DNA of 64,000 nucleotides from Chryseobacterium edaphi (GTDB lineage: Bacteria; Bacteroidota; Bacteroidia; Flavobacteriales; Weeksellaceae), in the NCBI RefSeq assembly GCF_025628985.1, contig NZ_JAOTEM010000001.1:1302001-1366000 (forward strand), given 5' to 3'. The notes under the pieces are model-generated. The model made no database searches. It worked only from the letters and a program-made list of their open reading frames with translations, and had not been told where the DNA came from. Below, piece after piece: positions 34,942 through 43,994 of this stretch. Numbering within the stretch: position 1 is the stretch's first letter; each line of letters opens with the position of its first letter. A program made the translations under genes and the position numbers.

Positions 34942-35510
34942 TTACTTCTTTTTTGCTTTAAGAATTTTATTATATAAATTAAATTTATCATTTATCTTCC
35001 ACTCATCATAAATTTGTACAAGTTCATACAATTCTTCAATTGTCATATCCTTAGAATCTTTTTTTAAGATTTCTGAAAGTCTTTTGTTTTGTAATTTCTC
35101 TTTTCTTATTTGCTTCCTACAACTTAAACAATGGACAGGAACCGATTCTTTACGAAATTTTAAGCCTTCATACCAAAATTTCTTTTCTTCTTTAGTAAAA
35201 GTAAATTCTTTCCTACATTTCTTACATTTTATACTAGAATCATAGTACGCAAGATAAAAATAGTAGGAATGGTTTTGTTGTAAAGGATTTGAAATTAAAG
35301 ATTTTTTATCTTCTACACATTTGTCACAAGTCCAAACAAAATCAGAACCTATTAAAAAATCATATATATATCATCATCTAGTTTAAATTCTTTAATAAAA
35401 TCTGTATTTCGTAATATTGACAAGCAAATTGAAACATCCAACTTATCTTTTAAAACACCACAACATTTACACTTAGTAAACATATCTGTTCTATTGCGCT
35501 TATTTTTCAT
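34942..35510 (-). pseudogene. Zinc-ribbon protein with a 2-bp frameshift in an AT repeat
   Basis: On the minus strand an ORF begins at ATG 35510 (MKNKRNRTDMFTKCKCCGVL) and runs about 50 codons. It hits TAA just after an (AT)5 tract (35362-35371). Removing one AT dinucleotide puts the reading frame into a second open segment that runs to the TAA at 34942-34944. That joins ...KLDDDIY to DFLIGSDFVWTCDKC. The second part contains IKCKKCRKEFTFTKEEKKFWYEGLKF and VHCLSCRKQIR, the shape of a probable zinc-ribbon (zf-trcl) domain with paired CxxC motifs. It could be a true frameshift, a sequencing error at the dinucleotide repeat, or a phase-variable gene. With (AT)4 the protein would be about 188 aa. 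Confidence 0.75.
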
Positions 35511-35562
35511 TTGCCTTAATTTGCAATTTCAAAAATGCTAAGTTTGGTCATGATGTAATTTC

Positions 35563-35910
35563 CTAAACAAAATTCAACTTTCCTTCTCCGAATGCTTCTT
35601 TATTTCCGAAAAATTCGCCTCCACAAATGTACCAGTCAAGATTCTCCAAGTGCTTAATCGCATCCTCCGGTTTTATTCCTGCAACATCTTTTTTGGCAAT
35701 AATTCCTTTGAACCATCTTGCGGATTGTGGAGAATTTTGAAATAAGATATCATATTTGAGCCAGATTCTCTGACAAAGTCTGCATTGAATTACGCTTACT
35801 TCAGCATTTCTGTTTTCAGTAAGATCTGTACCTACGTTTGAAGTTCTGTATTCAGATTCAATTAGGTCGTGTTTTTCGCAGGCACAACCCAATTTCGGAA
35901 GTTTTTTCAT
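35563..35910 (-). CDS. Small conserved protein with cysteine pairs, unknown function
   Basis: 115 aa, cytoplasmic. It starts MKKLPKLGCACEKHDLIE and later has VIQCRLCQRIWLKYD. The CAC and CRLC cysteines, together with EKH nearby, suggest a zinc site. I do not recognise the family. It shares its strand with the glycosyltransferase gene upstream, 58 nt away, but there is no evidence of a link. The sequence is conserved-looking, has a plain ATG and has no competing frame. Confidence 0.65.
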   Translation of the reverse strand: MKKLPKLGCACEKHDLIESEYRTSNVGTDLTENRNAEVSVIQCRLCQRIWLKYDILFQNSPQSARWFKGIIAKKDVAGIKPEDAIKHLENLDWYICGGEFFGNKEAFGEGKLNFV

Positions 35911-35968
35911 GGATGGATAATTGATTTTGATAAATTGAATTGCAAATTTAAAGAATTATAAAGACTAA

Positions 35969-37054
35969 TTATCTATTCATCAATGCCAGCAAAACCTTTT
36001 CATAGTTATCTAAAATTATATCTTTGGAAAATCTTGATTTAATTGAATTAATAATCCATTCTTTATCATAATTCTGCTGTAAAATAGATCTTATTTTTTG
36101 TGCAAAATCCTCATGATTGTCAATATTACCAATTTCTCCGTTGATGTCGTTTTGGATAATTTCATTGATTCCGCCCGGACAATTATTTGCCAAAGAATAA
36201 GTTCCACACGCTCCGGCCTCCAACAAAACATTCGGAAAACCTTCATATCTTGATGAAAGGATAAATAAATCTGCAAATTTCAAAAACTCGTACGGATTTT
36301 CCTGTCTCCCATGAAAAACGACATTCTTTAAACCTAAAAAATCTTTCATCTGATGAAGAATTTCACGGTCTTTCCCATCACCCAAAATATGAAGAATAAT
36401 TTTCTCATTTTTTAATCTTGAAAATACTTTCAACAAATTATCAAAACCTTTTCTGGCAGACAAATTCCCAATGGCGACAACATTTTTATAATTGTATTTA
36501 AAGCTTTCTGGTTTTTGAGAAAACAACAGTTTTTCATTGATAAAATCAAAGTCAACAGGATTATTTATTTTAATAACCTTTGAACGGTTGATTTTAAAAT
36601 TATTAATCAGATCATTCATCATGTCATCACTTTGCGCGATGATTTGCTGATAATTATTATAAAAATTATAGAAAAATTTAATCTCTTTTTTGGTCACGTG
36701 TTCCGAAACGACATTGGTTTCTCTGGCAATGAACTTTACCTTAGGAAAAAGTTTGATAAATAAAGATAGATATGCATTAACCTCACCAAATCCGGAAAAA
36801 ACTATATCAGGTTTTCTGCGGTAAATTTCTTTCAAAATCGGTTTTAAAGAATGTCTGATTCTTTCGGTATCAATATCAATAATTTCCACGTCACTTTTAA
36901 GAAAATCAAGATAACCACCTTGTTTGCGCAATAGCAAAATCTTTGGCTCAAACTTATCTCTGGAAAGATGGTTTGCGATGGTGGTAACGATTCTTTCTGC
37001 ACCTCCGGTTTCGAGATCCGGCAGAATAAATATGACAGAAATTTTCTTTTTCAT
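35969..37054 (-). CDS. Glycosyltransferase family 4-type (GT-B fold)
   Basis: 361 aa. The N-terminal VIFILPDLETGGAERIVTTIANHL contains the GGAE donor/acceptor loop typical of GT4 enzymes. The central FSGFGEVNAYLS and ETNVVSEHVTKKE segments precede a C-terminal Rossmann domain, VVAIGNLSARKGFDNLLKVF ... ILGDGKDREILHQ ... VFHGRQENPYEFLKFADLFILSSRYEGFPNVLLEAGACG. The EX7E-type motif lies in SRYEGFPNVLLEA. It likely transfers a sugar to a lipid or polysaccharide acceptor in envelope biogenesis. No other glycosyltransferase is nearby, so its pathway is open. Confidence 0.93.
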   Translation of the reverse strand: MKKKISVIFILPDLETGGAERIVTTIANHLSRDKFEPKILLLRKQGGYLDFLKSDVEIIDIDTERIRHSLKPILKEIYRRKPDIVFSGFGEVNAYLSLFIKLFPKVKFIARETNVVSEHVTKKEIKFFYNFYNNYQQIIAQSDDMMNDLINNFKINRSKVIKINNPVDFDFINEKLLFSQKPESFKYNYKNVVAIGNLSARKGFDNLLKVFSRLKNEKIILHILGDGKDREILHQMKDFLGLKNVVFHGRQENPYEFLKFADLFILSSRYEGFPNVLLEAGACGTYSLANNCPGGINEIIQNDINGEIGNIDNHEDFAQKIRSILQQNYDKEWIINSIKSRFSKDIILDNYEKVLLALMNR

Positions 37055-37118
37055 CTTAAAGATCTCGTTTGAAAAATTCTTTTAAAAGTTATTTTTTTTA
37101 TTGATTAATAGTATTATC

Positions 37119-37442
37119 CTAAATGAGATAAGGAAAATCCTGAGAATGATTGTTCAATATATGATTGATTAAAAATTTGTCGTCTCTTTGATCGAAAAAA
37201 ACATACCAAAAAGTATGACTGTTTGCTTTATATCTTAAAAACTTTTTGCCAAACTTTTGAAAAGGTTGTGGTGTATTTCTACTAATTGGTTTTGAAATTT
37301 TATTACCTATGAAATCATAAATCTTTTCAATATACTCTACCGCATAATCTTCAAAACCAAAATATTTTCTACTATACAGAATATCCACAAGATCATTGAT
37401 TTTATTTTCAAACTCTTGCTTATATACAATTATTATTTCCAA
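37119..37442 (-). CDS. RelE/ParE-superfamily toxin-like protein
   Basis: 107 aa. The compact fold pattern is that of RelE/ParE: VYKQEFENKINDLVDILY, AVEYIEKIYDFI, then LRYKANSHTFWYVFFDQRDDKFLINHILNNHSQDF, ending in the beta-strand/loop usual for the family. The start overlaps the end of the preceding 81-residue gene by 10 nt, as in antitoxin-toxin operons. RelE homologues cut mRNA on the ribosome and ParE homologues inhibit gyrase; which applies here is not clear. The neighbouring recQ gene (18 nt before the antitoxin) may simply be cotranscribed. Confidence 0.7.
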   Translation of the reverse strand: MEIIIVYKQEFENKINDLVDILYSRKYFGFEDYAVEYIEKIYDFIGNKISKPISRNTPQPFQKFGKKFLRYKANSHTFWYVFFDQRDDKFLINHILNNHSQDFPYLI

Positions 37443-37678
37443 GGTAGATTTCTGACGTGTTCTATTGTTCTTCTTCTCATTTCTGTATGAGAAATTCCCT
37501 TAGCAAATCTTGCATCAAAATCATCTTCAACAACGTATTGTGGCTGTTGTTCCGCCACTTTTCCGTCTGAAGTCATTCTGCTCTTGATTTTCATCAGTTC
37601 GGCAATGTCTTCAAGCTCTTCCATATCTTTAATCCATTGAATGAGCTCTTTCTTTGCTTCAGTAATTGGATTTTCCAT
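37433..37678 (-). CDS. Putative antitoxin partner
   Basis: 81 aa, highly acidic and helical: MENPITEAKKELIQWIKDMEELEDIAELMKIKSRM and then a DNA- or toxin-binding-like tail, RFAKGISHTEMRRRTIEHVRNLPWK. No classical ribbon-helix-helix or Xre motif is obvious. Its overlap with the following RelE/ParE-like gene is the main support for the antitoxin call, so that label is inference. It lies 17 nt downstream of recQ on the same strand. Confidence 0.6.
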   Translation of the reverse strand: MENPITEAKKELIQWIKDMEELEDIAELMKIKSRMTSDGKVAEQQPQYVVEDDFDARFAKGISHTEMRRRTIEHVRNLPWK

Positions 37679-37695
37679 TTCAATATTCTTTATAA

Positions 37696-39900
37696 TTAAT
37701 TGGCAACGTCACTGATAAATTTAATCCTTAACATTCTAACTTCATCATCAGAAAGTTCATCTCCAAACTCATCCAGCAAAACTTTCATGCTGTCGCTTTC
37801 AGATTCTGTCATAAATTCCATGAATTCATCTACAATATCTTCATCAAAATTTTCTTCAATATAATAATCGATATTCAGTTTTGTCCCCTGATAAACAATA
37901 CGTTCCATTTCTTTCAACAAATCATTCATTGAAAGATTTTTAGCTCTTGCAATGTCTTCAAGGTCAATTTTTTTATCAGTGCTTTGAATAATGAAAACTT
38001 TATGGCTCGATTTATTGGCTACATTTTTCAGAACCATATCCTGAGTACGCTCAATATTGTTGTCTTCAACATATTTAGAAATAAAATCAGCGAATTCTTT
38101 ACCGTATTTTTTGGCTTTTCCTTCACCAACTCCATAAATTTTCGCAATTTCTTCAAGCGTAATCGGATATTGAACGGTCATATCTTCCAAACTCGGATCC
38201 ATGAAAACCGTATAAGGTGGAATTCCATGTTTCTTAGCAACTTTTTTTCTAAGTTCTTTCAACAATCCGAATAAATTCTGGTCTAAACCTCCTGCTGCCT
38301 GCATTTGTACCTGATCGCTGTCTGCTTTGGTTTGTGAAAGATCAAATTCACGATCTTCAGCAATCGAGAATGATTCTTTAAATTTTCCATCAATCACTTG
38401 ATGTCCCTTTGGTGATATTTTTAGAACACCATAGGTTTCAATATCTTTTTGTAAAAAATTCTGTACTGTTGCCTGTCTCAAAATTGTTTTCCAGTAATTG
38501 TCTTTTTCATTTTTTCCAAAACCGAAAAATGAAGTCTGCTCAAGCTTATAAGATTTGGTAACCGCATTTTCTTTTCCCACAATAACAGAAATCAAATCCT
38601 TAGATTTGAATTTTTCATTGGTTTCCTTGATGAGTTCCAAAACTTTTTCTAAATCTTTTGTGGCATCTTTTAATTTTGGAGGGTTTGATGCGTTGTCACA
38701 CATATTGGCTCCTTCACCTTTTACAGGATCGAATGTTTCACCAAAATAATACAATATATATTGTCTTCGGCTCATGGAAGTTTCGGCGTAACCTACCACT
38801 TCATTTAAAAGCTGCAAACCGATTTCTCTTTCGGAGACAGGCTTTTGAGCCAAGAATTTTTCTAATTTTTCAATATCTTTAGGATCGTAGAATGCCAAAC
38901 AGTGACCTTCTCCTCCATCTCGTCCTGCACGACCGGTTTCCTGATAATAACTTTCAAGAGATTTTGGGAAATCATAGTGAATCACAAAACGAACATCCGG
39001 TTTGTCAATTCCCATTCCAAAAGCGATCGTAGCAACAATTACGTCGGCTTCCTCCATCAGAAATTTATCCTGATTGGTGACTCTTACTTTTTGATCTAAA
39101 CCTGCATGATAAGGAAGCGCGTTGATTCCGTTAACCTGCAAAAGCTGAGCAAATTCTTCAACTTTTCTCCGGCTTAAACAATAAACAATTCCTGATTTAC
39201 CTTTATGCTTATTGATAAATTTTACAATCTCTTTATCTACATTCACTTTCGGTCGAACTTCATAATATAAATTAGCTCTGTTAAAGCTTTCTTTAAAAAC
39301 TAAAGCATCCGTCATTCCCAAAGTTTTCTGAATATCATCCTGAACTTTTGGTGTAGCAGTCGCAGTAAGAGCAATCACAGGAACATCAGCAATTTTATCG
39401 ATTATTGATTTTAAATTTCTATATTCGGGTCTGAAATCATGTCCCCATTCTGAGATACAGTGAGCCTCATCAATGGCAACAAATGAAATTTTCACATCTC
39501 TGAAAAATTCAAGATAATCTTCTTTAATCAAAGATTCTGGAGCTACGTAGAGAAGTTTTGTTTTTCCACTTTTTATATCATCAAAAACCTGTTTGGTCTG
39601 AGTTTTGTTAAGAGAAGAATTAAGAACATGGGCTACTCCATTTTCAGAAGACAATCCGTTTACGGCGTCTACCTGATTTTTCATTAAAGCAATCAATGGA
39701 GAAACTACAATAGCAGTTCCTTCAGAAATAAGGGCGGGTAGTTGATAACACAAAGATTTACCACCTCCGGTCGGCATCAAAACAAAAATATCTTTGCCCT
39801 GTAACAGTTCTTCAATAATAAGTTCCTGCTGACCTTTGAAAGTAGAAAATCCGAAGTATTTCTTTAACTCGCCTGATAAATTGGCTTTTTTTGCGCTCAT
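37696..39900 (-). CDS. recQ: RecQ-family DNA helicase
   Basis: 734 aa ATP-dependent 3'-5' DNA helicase. Walker A is [17 protein letters not shown] (Lys48), the DEAH motif is [18 protein letters not shown] (about residues 143-160), and motif VI is [11 protein letters not shown]. The RQC region reads [32 protein letters not shown]. Only one of the four zinc cysteines of E. coli RecQ remains, a pattern I associate with the flavobacterial type. The HRDC domain follows ([21 protein letters not shown]). The acidic C-terminal extension (EFMTESESD...) is longer than in E. coli. It is divergent from the kdsD-like gene, and a TAACTTTG promoter element is in the gap. Confidence 0.96.
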   Translation of the reverse strand: MSAKKANLSGELKKYFGFSTFKGQQELIIEELLQGKDIFVLMPTGGGKSLCYQLPALISEGTAIVVSPLIALMKNQVDAVNGLSSENGVAHVLNSSLNKTQTKQVFDDIKSGKTKLLYVAPESLIKEDYLEFFRDVKISFVAIDEAHCISEWGHDFRPEYRNLKSIIDKIADVPVIALTATATPKVQDDIQKTLGMTDALVFKESFNRANLYYEVRPKVNVDKEIVKFINKHKGKSGIVYCLSRRKVEEFAQLLQVNGINALPYHAGLDQKVRVTNQDKFLMEEADVIVATIAFGMGIDKPDVRFVIHYDFPKSLESYYQETGRAGRDGGEGHCLAFYDPKDIEKLEKFLAQKPVSEREIGLQLLNEVVGYAETSMSRRQYILYYFGETFDPVKGEGANMCDNASNPPKLKDATKDLEKVLELIKETNEKFKSKDLISVIVGKENAVTKSYKLEQTSFFGFGKNEKDNYWKTILRQATVQNFLQKDIETYGVLKISPKGHQVIDGKFKESFSIAEDREFDLSQTKADSDQVQMQAAGGLDQNLFGLLKELRKKVAKKHGIPPYTVFMDPSLEDMTVQYPITLEEIAKIYGVGEGKAKKYGKEFADFISKYVEDNNIERTQDMVLKNVANKSSHKVFIIQSTDKKIDLEDIARAKNLSMNDLLKEMERIVYQGTKLNIDYYIEENFDEDIVDEFMEFMTESESDSMKVLLDEFGDELSDDEVRMLRIKFISDVAN

Positions 39901-39932
39901 CTAAATTTGTATTGCTAAATTTGCATCTAACC

Positions 39933-39940
39933 CAAAGTTA
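39933..39940 (-). promoter_or_regulatory. Promoter -7 element of recQ
   Basis: The minus strand reads TAACTTTG (TAnnTTTG) about 33 nt upstream of the recQ ATG. Confidence 0.55.
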
Positions 39941-40058
39941 TAACTTTTTTACTGAAAATAAAAGTAAACAAGTTTATAAAAAATAAAACCTGCGTTAAAG
40001 ATTCTTAAATATCGCAGTTTTACTTTGGAATAGTTTAGACAGAAATCATATCGGAAAA

Positions 40059-41018
40059 ATGGACACATCAAACATTATTTCAATCGCCAAGAGCACATTA
40101 GCTATAGAAATCGCCGAATTAGAAAAATTGAAAAACAGAATAGATGAAGACTTTGTAAAAGCAGTTGAAATCATACATTCTGCAAAAGGAAAATTGATCG
40201 TTGTAGGAATCGGAAAATCTGCTCATGTCGGAAATAAAATCGTTGCAACATTAAATTCTACAGGAACTCCATCACAGTTTTTACATGCTTCAGAAGCTAT
40301 TCATGGTGATTTGGGAGTAATTCAGAAGCAGGATGTCGTTTTATGTATCTCAAACTCCGGAAATTCTCCTGAAATCATCAATCTTGTGACTTATCTTAAA
40401 GATTACTCTTCCGCATTGATAGGAATGACCGGAAACAGAAAAAGCAAACTTGCAGAATATTCGGATGTAATTTTAAACACTCATGTAGATTTAGAAGCCT
40501 GCCCGAATAAATTGGCTCCCACAAGTTCAACGACTTTACAAATGGCTTTAGGTGATGCTTTAGCGATTTCTTTGATGGAATTAAATGATTTTAAGGAAAA
40601 TGATTTTGCTAAATTTCATCCGGGTGGAAGTTTGGGTAAAAACTTAACAGCAAGAGTTGAACAATTTGTTTCTTCTCAAAAACCTCAGGTTACAGAAGAA
40701 TCTTCAATCAGAGACGTGATTATCTCAATCAGCGCTTCAAGTCATGGAATTACGGTTGTAACCAACGAAGAGAAAATCATTGGTGTCATTACAGATGGAG
40801 ATTTACGAAGAATGTTACTGAATGGCGACGATATTTCTAAAGTTTTGGCTAAAAATATTATGTCCGGAAATCCTAAAACCATCGAAAAAGATTTTTTAGC
40901 AAAGGAAGCCATGAAAGTTTTAAAAGACAACAATATAGGACAGCTGATCGTTACACACAACGGACAGTATTTTGGGATTATTGATATTCATAAGCTTTTG
41001 GACGAAGGAATTAATTAG
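40059..41018 (+). CDS. kdsD: D-arabinose-5-phosphate isomerase, KdsD/KpsF type
   Basis: 319 aa. An N-terminal SIS (sugar isomerase) domain has KLIVVGIGKSAHVGNKIVATLNSTGTPSQFLHASEAIHGDLG (residues about 44-88) and ISNSGNSPE, the phosphosugar-binding serines. FHPGGSLGKNL closes the isomerase domain. Two CBS domains follow (about residues 205-319), e.g. IGVITDGDLRRML. The enzyme makes arabinose-5-phosphate, the first step of Kdo synthesis for lipopolysaccharide. It is followed by tatC after 144 nt, and the two may have separate promoters. Confidence 0.93.
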   Translation: MDTSNIISIAKSTLAIEIAELEKLKNRIDEDFVKAVEIIHSAKGKLIVVGIGKSAHVGNKIVATLNSTGTPSQFLHASEAIHGDLGVIQKQDVVLCISNSGNSPEIINLVTYLKDYSSALIGMTGNRKSKLAEYSDVILNTHVDLEACPNKLAPTSSTTLQMALGDALAISLMELNDFKENDFAKFHPGGSLGKNLTARVEQFVSSQKPQVTEESSIRDVIISISASSHGITVVTNEEKIIGVITDGDLRRMLLNGDDISKVLAKNIMSGNPKTIEKDFLAKEAMKVLKDNNIGQLIVTHNGQYFGIIDIHKLLDEGIN

Positions 41019-41134
41019 ATAAAAAGCTGAGATTGAGATTAAGGTTGAGATTTAATTTTAGTGAAAAAATTGCAAAACATTGATTAAAACACTGAATCTC
41101 AAATTTCAATCATCCAACTCCCCACTTTTTTTCA

Positions 41135-41142
41135 TAAATTTG
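41135..41142 (+). promoter_or_regulatory. Promoter -7 element of tatC
   Basis: TAAATTTG (TAnnTTTG), 20 nt before the GTG start. Confidence 0.5.
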
Positions 41143-41162
41143 AAAACATTAAAAAAAATTCT

Positions 41163-41993
41163 GTGAGTGAAGGTAAAGAAATGTCCTTTTTCGGACATAT
41201 TGGTGAACTTAGGGGTCATCTTATTCGTTCAATTATTGTTATCATTATCGCTGCTGTAGTCGTTGGATTCAATATCAATTGGATTATGGATCACGTCTTT
41301 TTCGGGCCGACCAGAAATGATTTTCCTACTTTTAAAGTTGTCAATCATTTTTCGAGAATGATTTTGGGCGAAGACAGTATTGAGCTTCCCAAAGAATTTC
41401 CGGTACGTGTACAAAGGCTGTATCAGCAGTTTAATGTGATGATGGCTGTCTCCATATTCGGAGGTTTGGTGATTGGTTTTCCTTATATCGTTTGGGAATT
41501 ATGGCGATTTATCAGTCCGGCTTTGCATCCCAACGAAAGAAAAAATTCACTATTTATCATCAATTCCGTGTGGATTTTGTTTATGATGGGCGTTTTATGT
41601 GGTTACTTTTTGATTTTACCTTTTGCTGTCAATTTTGGAGTTATCTTTAAAATTTCAGATATAATTATTCCGCTTTACGATTTGAGTGATTATACCACTC
41701 TTTTCTTGCAGGTTGTGATGGGAATGGGCGTAGTTTTTCTATTTCCGGTTCTTATTTATTTTCTGACGAGCATTGGAATTCTGAATCCTGCTTTCATGAA
41801 AAAATACAGAAGACACGCAATCGTTTTGATTATGGTTGTCGCTGCAATTATAACTCCGGCAGATGTTTTAAGTATGATGATGGCAGCTTTACCACTATTA
41901 TTCCTTTATGAATTCAGTATTTTGATGTGTGCTTATACTTATAAAAAAGTACAGAAAAGAGAAGCAAAACTTCCTGCTGTAAGAGAAAACTGA
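41163..41993 (+). CDS. tatC: Sec-independent translocase subunit TatC
   Basis: 276 aa integral membrane protein, the signal-peptide receptor of the twin-arginine pathway. Six transmembrane helices are visible, starting SFFGHIGELRGHLIRSIIVIIIAAVVVGF, which holds the HIGELRGHL motif of TatC. The conserved FISPALHPNERK and the periplasmic loop FFGPTRNDFPTFKVVN are present; the first periplasmic loop is longer than in E. coli, as is common in Bacteroidetes. No tatA or tatB is next to it here. The start is GTG 41163 (MSEGKEMSFF); an internal ATG at 41181 is the alternative. It follows a TAAATTTG promoter element and has its own terminator. Confidence 0.94.
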   Translation: MSEGKEMSFFGHIGELRGHLIRSIIVIIIAAVVVGFNINWIMDHVFFGPTRNDFPTFKVVNHFSRMILGEDSIELPKEFPVRVQRLYQQFNVMMAVSIFGGLVIGFPYIVWELWRFISPALHPNERKNSLFIINSVWILFMMGVLCGYFLILPFAVNFGVIFKISDIIIPLYDLSDYTTLFLQVVMGMGVVFLFPVLIYFLTSIGILNPAFMKKYRRHAIVLIMVVAAIITPADVLSMMMAALPLLFLYEFSILMCAYTYKKVQKREAKLPAVREN

Positions 41994-42017
41994 AGCAATT
42001 AAATGCAATTATAAATT

Positions 42018-42057
42018 AAATAGTTTATTGGAATAAAATCTGATAAACTATTTTTTT
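42018..42057 (+). terminator. Terminator of tatC
   Basis: AAATAGTTTAT (42018-42028) / ATAAACTATTT (42043-42053), an 11-bp perfect stem with a 14-nt loop, followed by a T run. Confidence 0.65.
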
Positions 42058-42101
42058 AAAATTAAACTTTCAATAATTACTGAAAGTTCAAAATATTTAA
42101 T

Positions 42102-42109
42102 TATATTTG
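42102..42109 (+). promoter_or_regulatory. Promoter -7 element of the four-gene 42135-44405 operon
   Basis: TATATTTG (TAnnTTTG), 25 nt before the ATG at 42135. Confidence 0.55.
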
Positions 42110-42134
42110 TTTAGAAATAAAAACATCAATCAAG

Positions 42135-42509
42135 ATGAATAAAATATTTAACTATTTCATTGCAGCAGTCTGGCTTATCAATGGCCTGTTTTGTAAAGTT
42201 CTAAACTTAGTTCCGAGACATCAGGAAATTGTTTCTAGAATTTTGAGTGACGATCATTCAAGGATTTTGACGATTCTTATCGGAATTTCAGAAATAATCA
42301 TGGCTGTCTGGATTTTATCAGGATTTAAAACAAAACTGAATGCAATTACTCAAATCGCTATTATCGCATCAATGAATATTCTCGAATTCATTTTAGTTCC
42401 CGATTTATTACTTTGGGGACATTACAATTCGTTGTTTGCATTTTTGTTTATTGTGCTGATTTATTTCAATGAATTTTATTTAAAACAAAAAATCACAAAA
42501 ATATCATGA
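42135..42509 (+). CDS. DoxX-like membrane protein
   Basis: 124 aa with four transmembrane segments: IFNYFIAAVWLINGLFCKVL, ILTILIGISEIIMAVWILSG, AITQIAIIASMNILEFILV and LFAFLFIVLIYFNEFYL. The segment order, with the NGL..KV motif after the first helix, matches the DoxX-like (DoxX_3) family. These proteins are often found beside oxidoreductases or methyltransferases, but no clear activity is known. It is the first of four tightly packed genes. Its stop overlaps the ATG of the next gene by 4 nt (ATGA), so translation is coupled. Confidence 0.82.
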   Translation: MNKIFNYFIAAVWLINGLFCKVLNLVPRHQEIVSRILSDDHSRILTILIGISEIIMAVWILSGFKTKLNAITQIAIIASMNILEFILVPDLLLWGHYNSLFAFLFIVLIYFNEFYLKQKITKIS

Positions 42510-43240
42510 AATTTCTAAAAAATCATCCGTTTGCTGTAGAAGCATTTTTTGAAAGTTCTATTGTTTTCACATTTGCAATTCCAAAAGAAGAATTGCAGCA
42601 TCTCATTCCGGAATGTCTCGAATTGGATACTTTTCAGGATAAATGGGCTTTTGTAGCCGCGGCTATGGTTCAGACAAAAGATTTAAGACCAAAAGGTTTT
42701 CCGAAATTTCTGGGAAACGATTTTTTCTTGATTGGCTATCGTGTTTTTGTACGATATACTAACAATGCTGGAAAAAGACTGCGAGGTTTATACATTTTAA
42801 AATCTGAAACCGATAAAAAGAAAATGGAATTCATGGGAAATATTTTCACCCATTACAATTATACAACGACTGATATTTATCAAACTGAAACAGAATATAC
42901 TAAAGAAATTCAGTCAATTCAGTCAAAATTTAATGTAAAATTGAGTCAAAATGAAGAAAATATTAGTCTTCCAGAAAATTCACCCTTTGCAGACTGGAAA
43001 GAAGCCAGAAGATTTGCAGGACCTTTACCGTTCACATTTACTTATAATGGAAAAACGAAAGAAGTTCTGATCATTGAAGGTGTAAGACAAAACTGGGCTC
43101 CAGAACCTGTAAAAGTTTTGGTTTATCATTTTGATTTTTTGGATCAATTAAAATTGAAAAATCCCATTTTGGCCAATGCTTTTGTCATTAAAAACATTCC
43201 GTATTACTGGAAAAAAGGAAAAATAGAATCATGGAAATAA
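42506..43240 (+). CDS. DUF2071-type (acetoacetate-decarboxylase-like fold) protein
   Basis: 244 aa. The VEAFFESSIVFTFAIPKEELQHLIPECLELDTF opening and VFVRYTNNAGKRLRGLYILKSETDKKKMEFMGNIFTHYNY, together with PLPFTFTYNGKTKEVLIIEGVRQNW, follow the DUF2071 / COG2071 pattern. That family is related to the acetoacetate decarboxylase fold. The catalytic lysine, if any, is not obvious. It is a cytoplasmic protein in an operon with membrane proteins and a methyltransferase, overlapping the downstream gene by 10 nt. Confidence 0.75.
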   Translation: MKFLKNHPFAVEAFFESSIVFTFAIPKEELQHLIPECLELDTFQDKWAFVAAAMVQTKDLRPKGFPKFLGNDFFLIGYRVFVRYTNNAGKRLRGLYILKSETDKKKMEFMGNIFTHYNYTTTDIYQTETEYTKEIQSIQSKFNVKLSQNEENISLPENSPFADWKEARRFAGPLPFTFTYNGKTKEVLIIEGVRQNWAPEPVKVLVYHFDFLDQLKLKNPILANAFVIKNIPYYWKKGKIESWK

Positions 43241-43983
43241 ACAGAAGAAAATTTCAAGGTGTTTTGAATATTTTAAGCTTCAACCGACATTTTTATTTTT
43301 TTGGAATCGGGATTTTAGCTTTGATTATCATCAGTTACAAATTATTTGAATGGTCAGATATTTTATTTTGGATTATCATCATTTCGTTTCTGTACGGATT
43401 GATTATGCCTTTGATTGTCTCAGCTTATGTTTATGATTTCTCAGGATATTATAATTTTGACTGGCTTCAAAAATGTTCAATTGATCATTCTAACATTAAA
43501 CAAGTTATCAATATCAATGCGGGTTTTGACGAGACAAGTTTTATCATTAAAAACAATTTCCCCAATGCAGATCTGAAGGTTTTTGATTTTTATGATTCAG
43601 AACGACATACCGAACCTGCAATCATAAGAGCAAGAAAAGTGAGTTTGGTTTATCCCAATACACAACAAATTAAATCAGATTCAATTGAAATGAATGATGA
43701 TTCTGTTGATCTTATTTTTCTTCTTTCGGCGGTTCATGAGATCAGATCAAATAACGAAAAAATTCAATTTTTAAAAGAATGTCACCGGGTTTGTAAACCA
43801 AATGGAAAAGTAATAATGGTTGAACATTTACGTGATTTTCCAAATTTTCTGGCTTTCTCGGTAGGTTTTACTCATTTTTTTCCAAAAAAAATCTGGAGAA
43901 ATGCTTTTGAAAATTCCGGTTTCAAAACTTTTGAAGAAATTAAGTTTACTCCATTTATGTCTATTTTTATTTGTACACCTTAA
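43231..43983 (+). CDS. Membrane-anchored SAM-dependent methyltransferase
   Basis: 250 aa. The N-terminal part has two hydrophobic segments (FYFFGIGILALIIISYKLF and ILFWIIIISFLYGLIMPLIVSAYVY, residues about 20-70). The rest is a class I methyltransferase: the motif region is VININAGFDETSF, DLKVFDFYDSERHTEPAI and DSIEMNDDSVDLIFLLSAVHEI. The HR-rich ERHTEP and VCKPNGKVIMVEHL sequences are typical of lipid- or quinone-type methyltransferases. Its anchor suggests a membrane substrate, but this is inferred. It overlaps its upstream neighbour by 10 nt. Confidence 0.82.
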   Translation: MEINRRKFQGVLNILSFNRHFYFFGIGILALIIISYKLFEWSDILFWIIIISFLYGLIMPLIVSAYVYDFSGYYNFDWLQKCSIDHSNIKQVININAGFDETSFIIKNNFPNADLKVFDFYDSERHTEPAIIRARKVSLVYPNTQQIKSDSIEMNDDSVDLIFLLSAVHEIRSNNEKIQFLKECHRVCKPNGKVIMVEHLRDFPNFLAFSVGFTHFFPKKIWRNAFENSGFKTFEEIKFTPFMSIFICTP

Positions 43984-43994
43984 AACTTTTGACA

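Noticed and set aside
41030-41075. GAGATTGAGATTAAGGTTGAGATT stretch after the kdsD gene
   Set aside because: A low-complexity purine-rich stretch with no defined unit, terminator or open reading frame.
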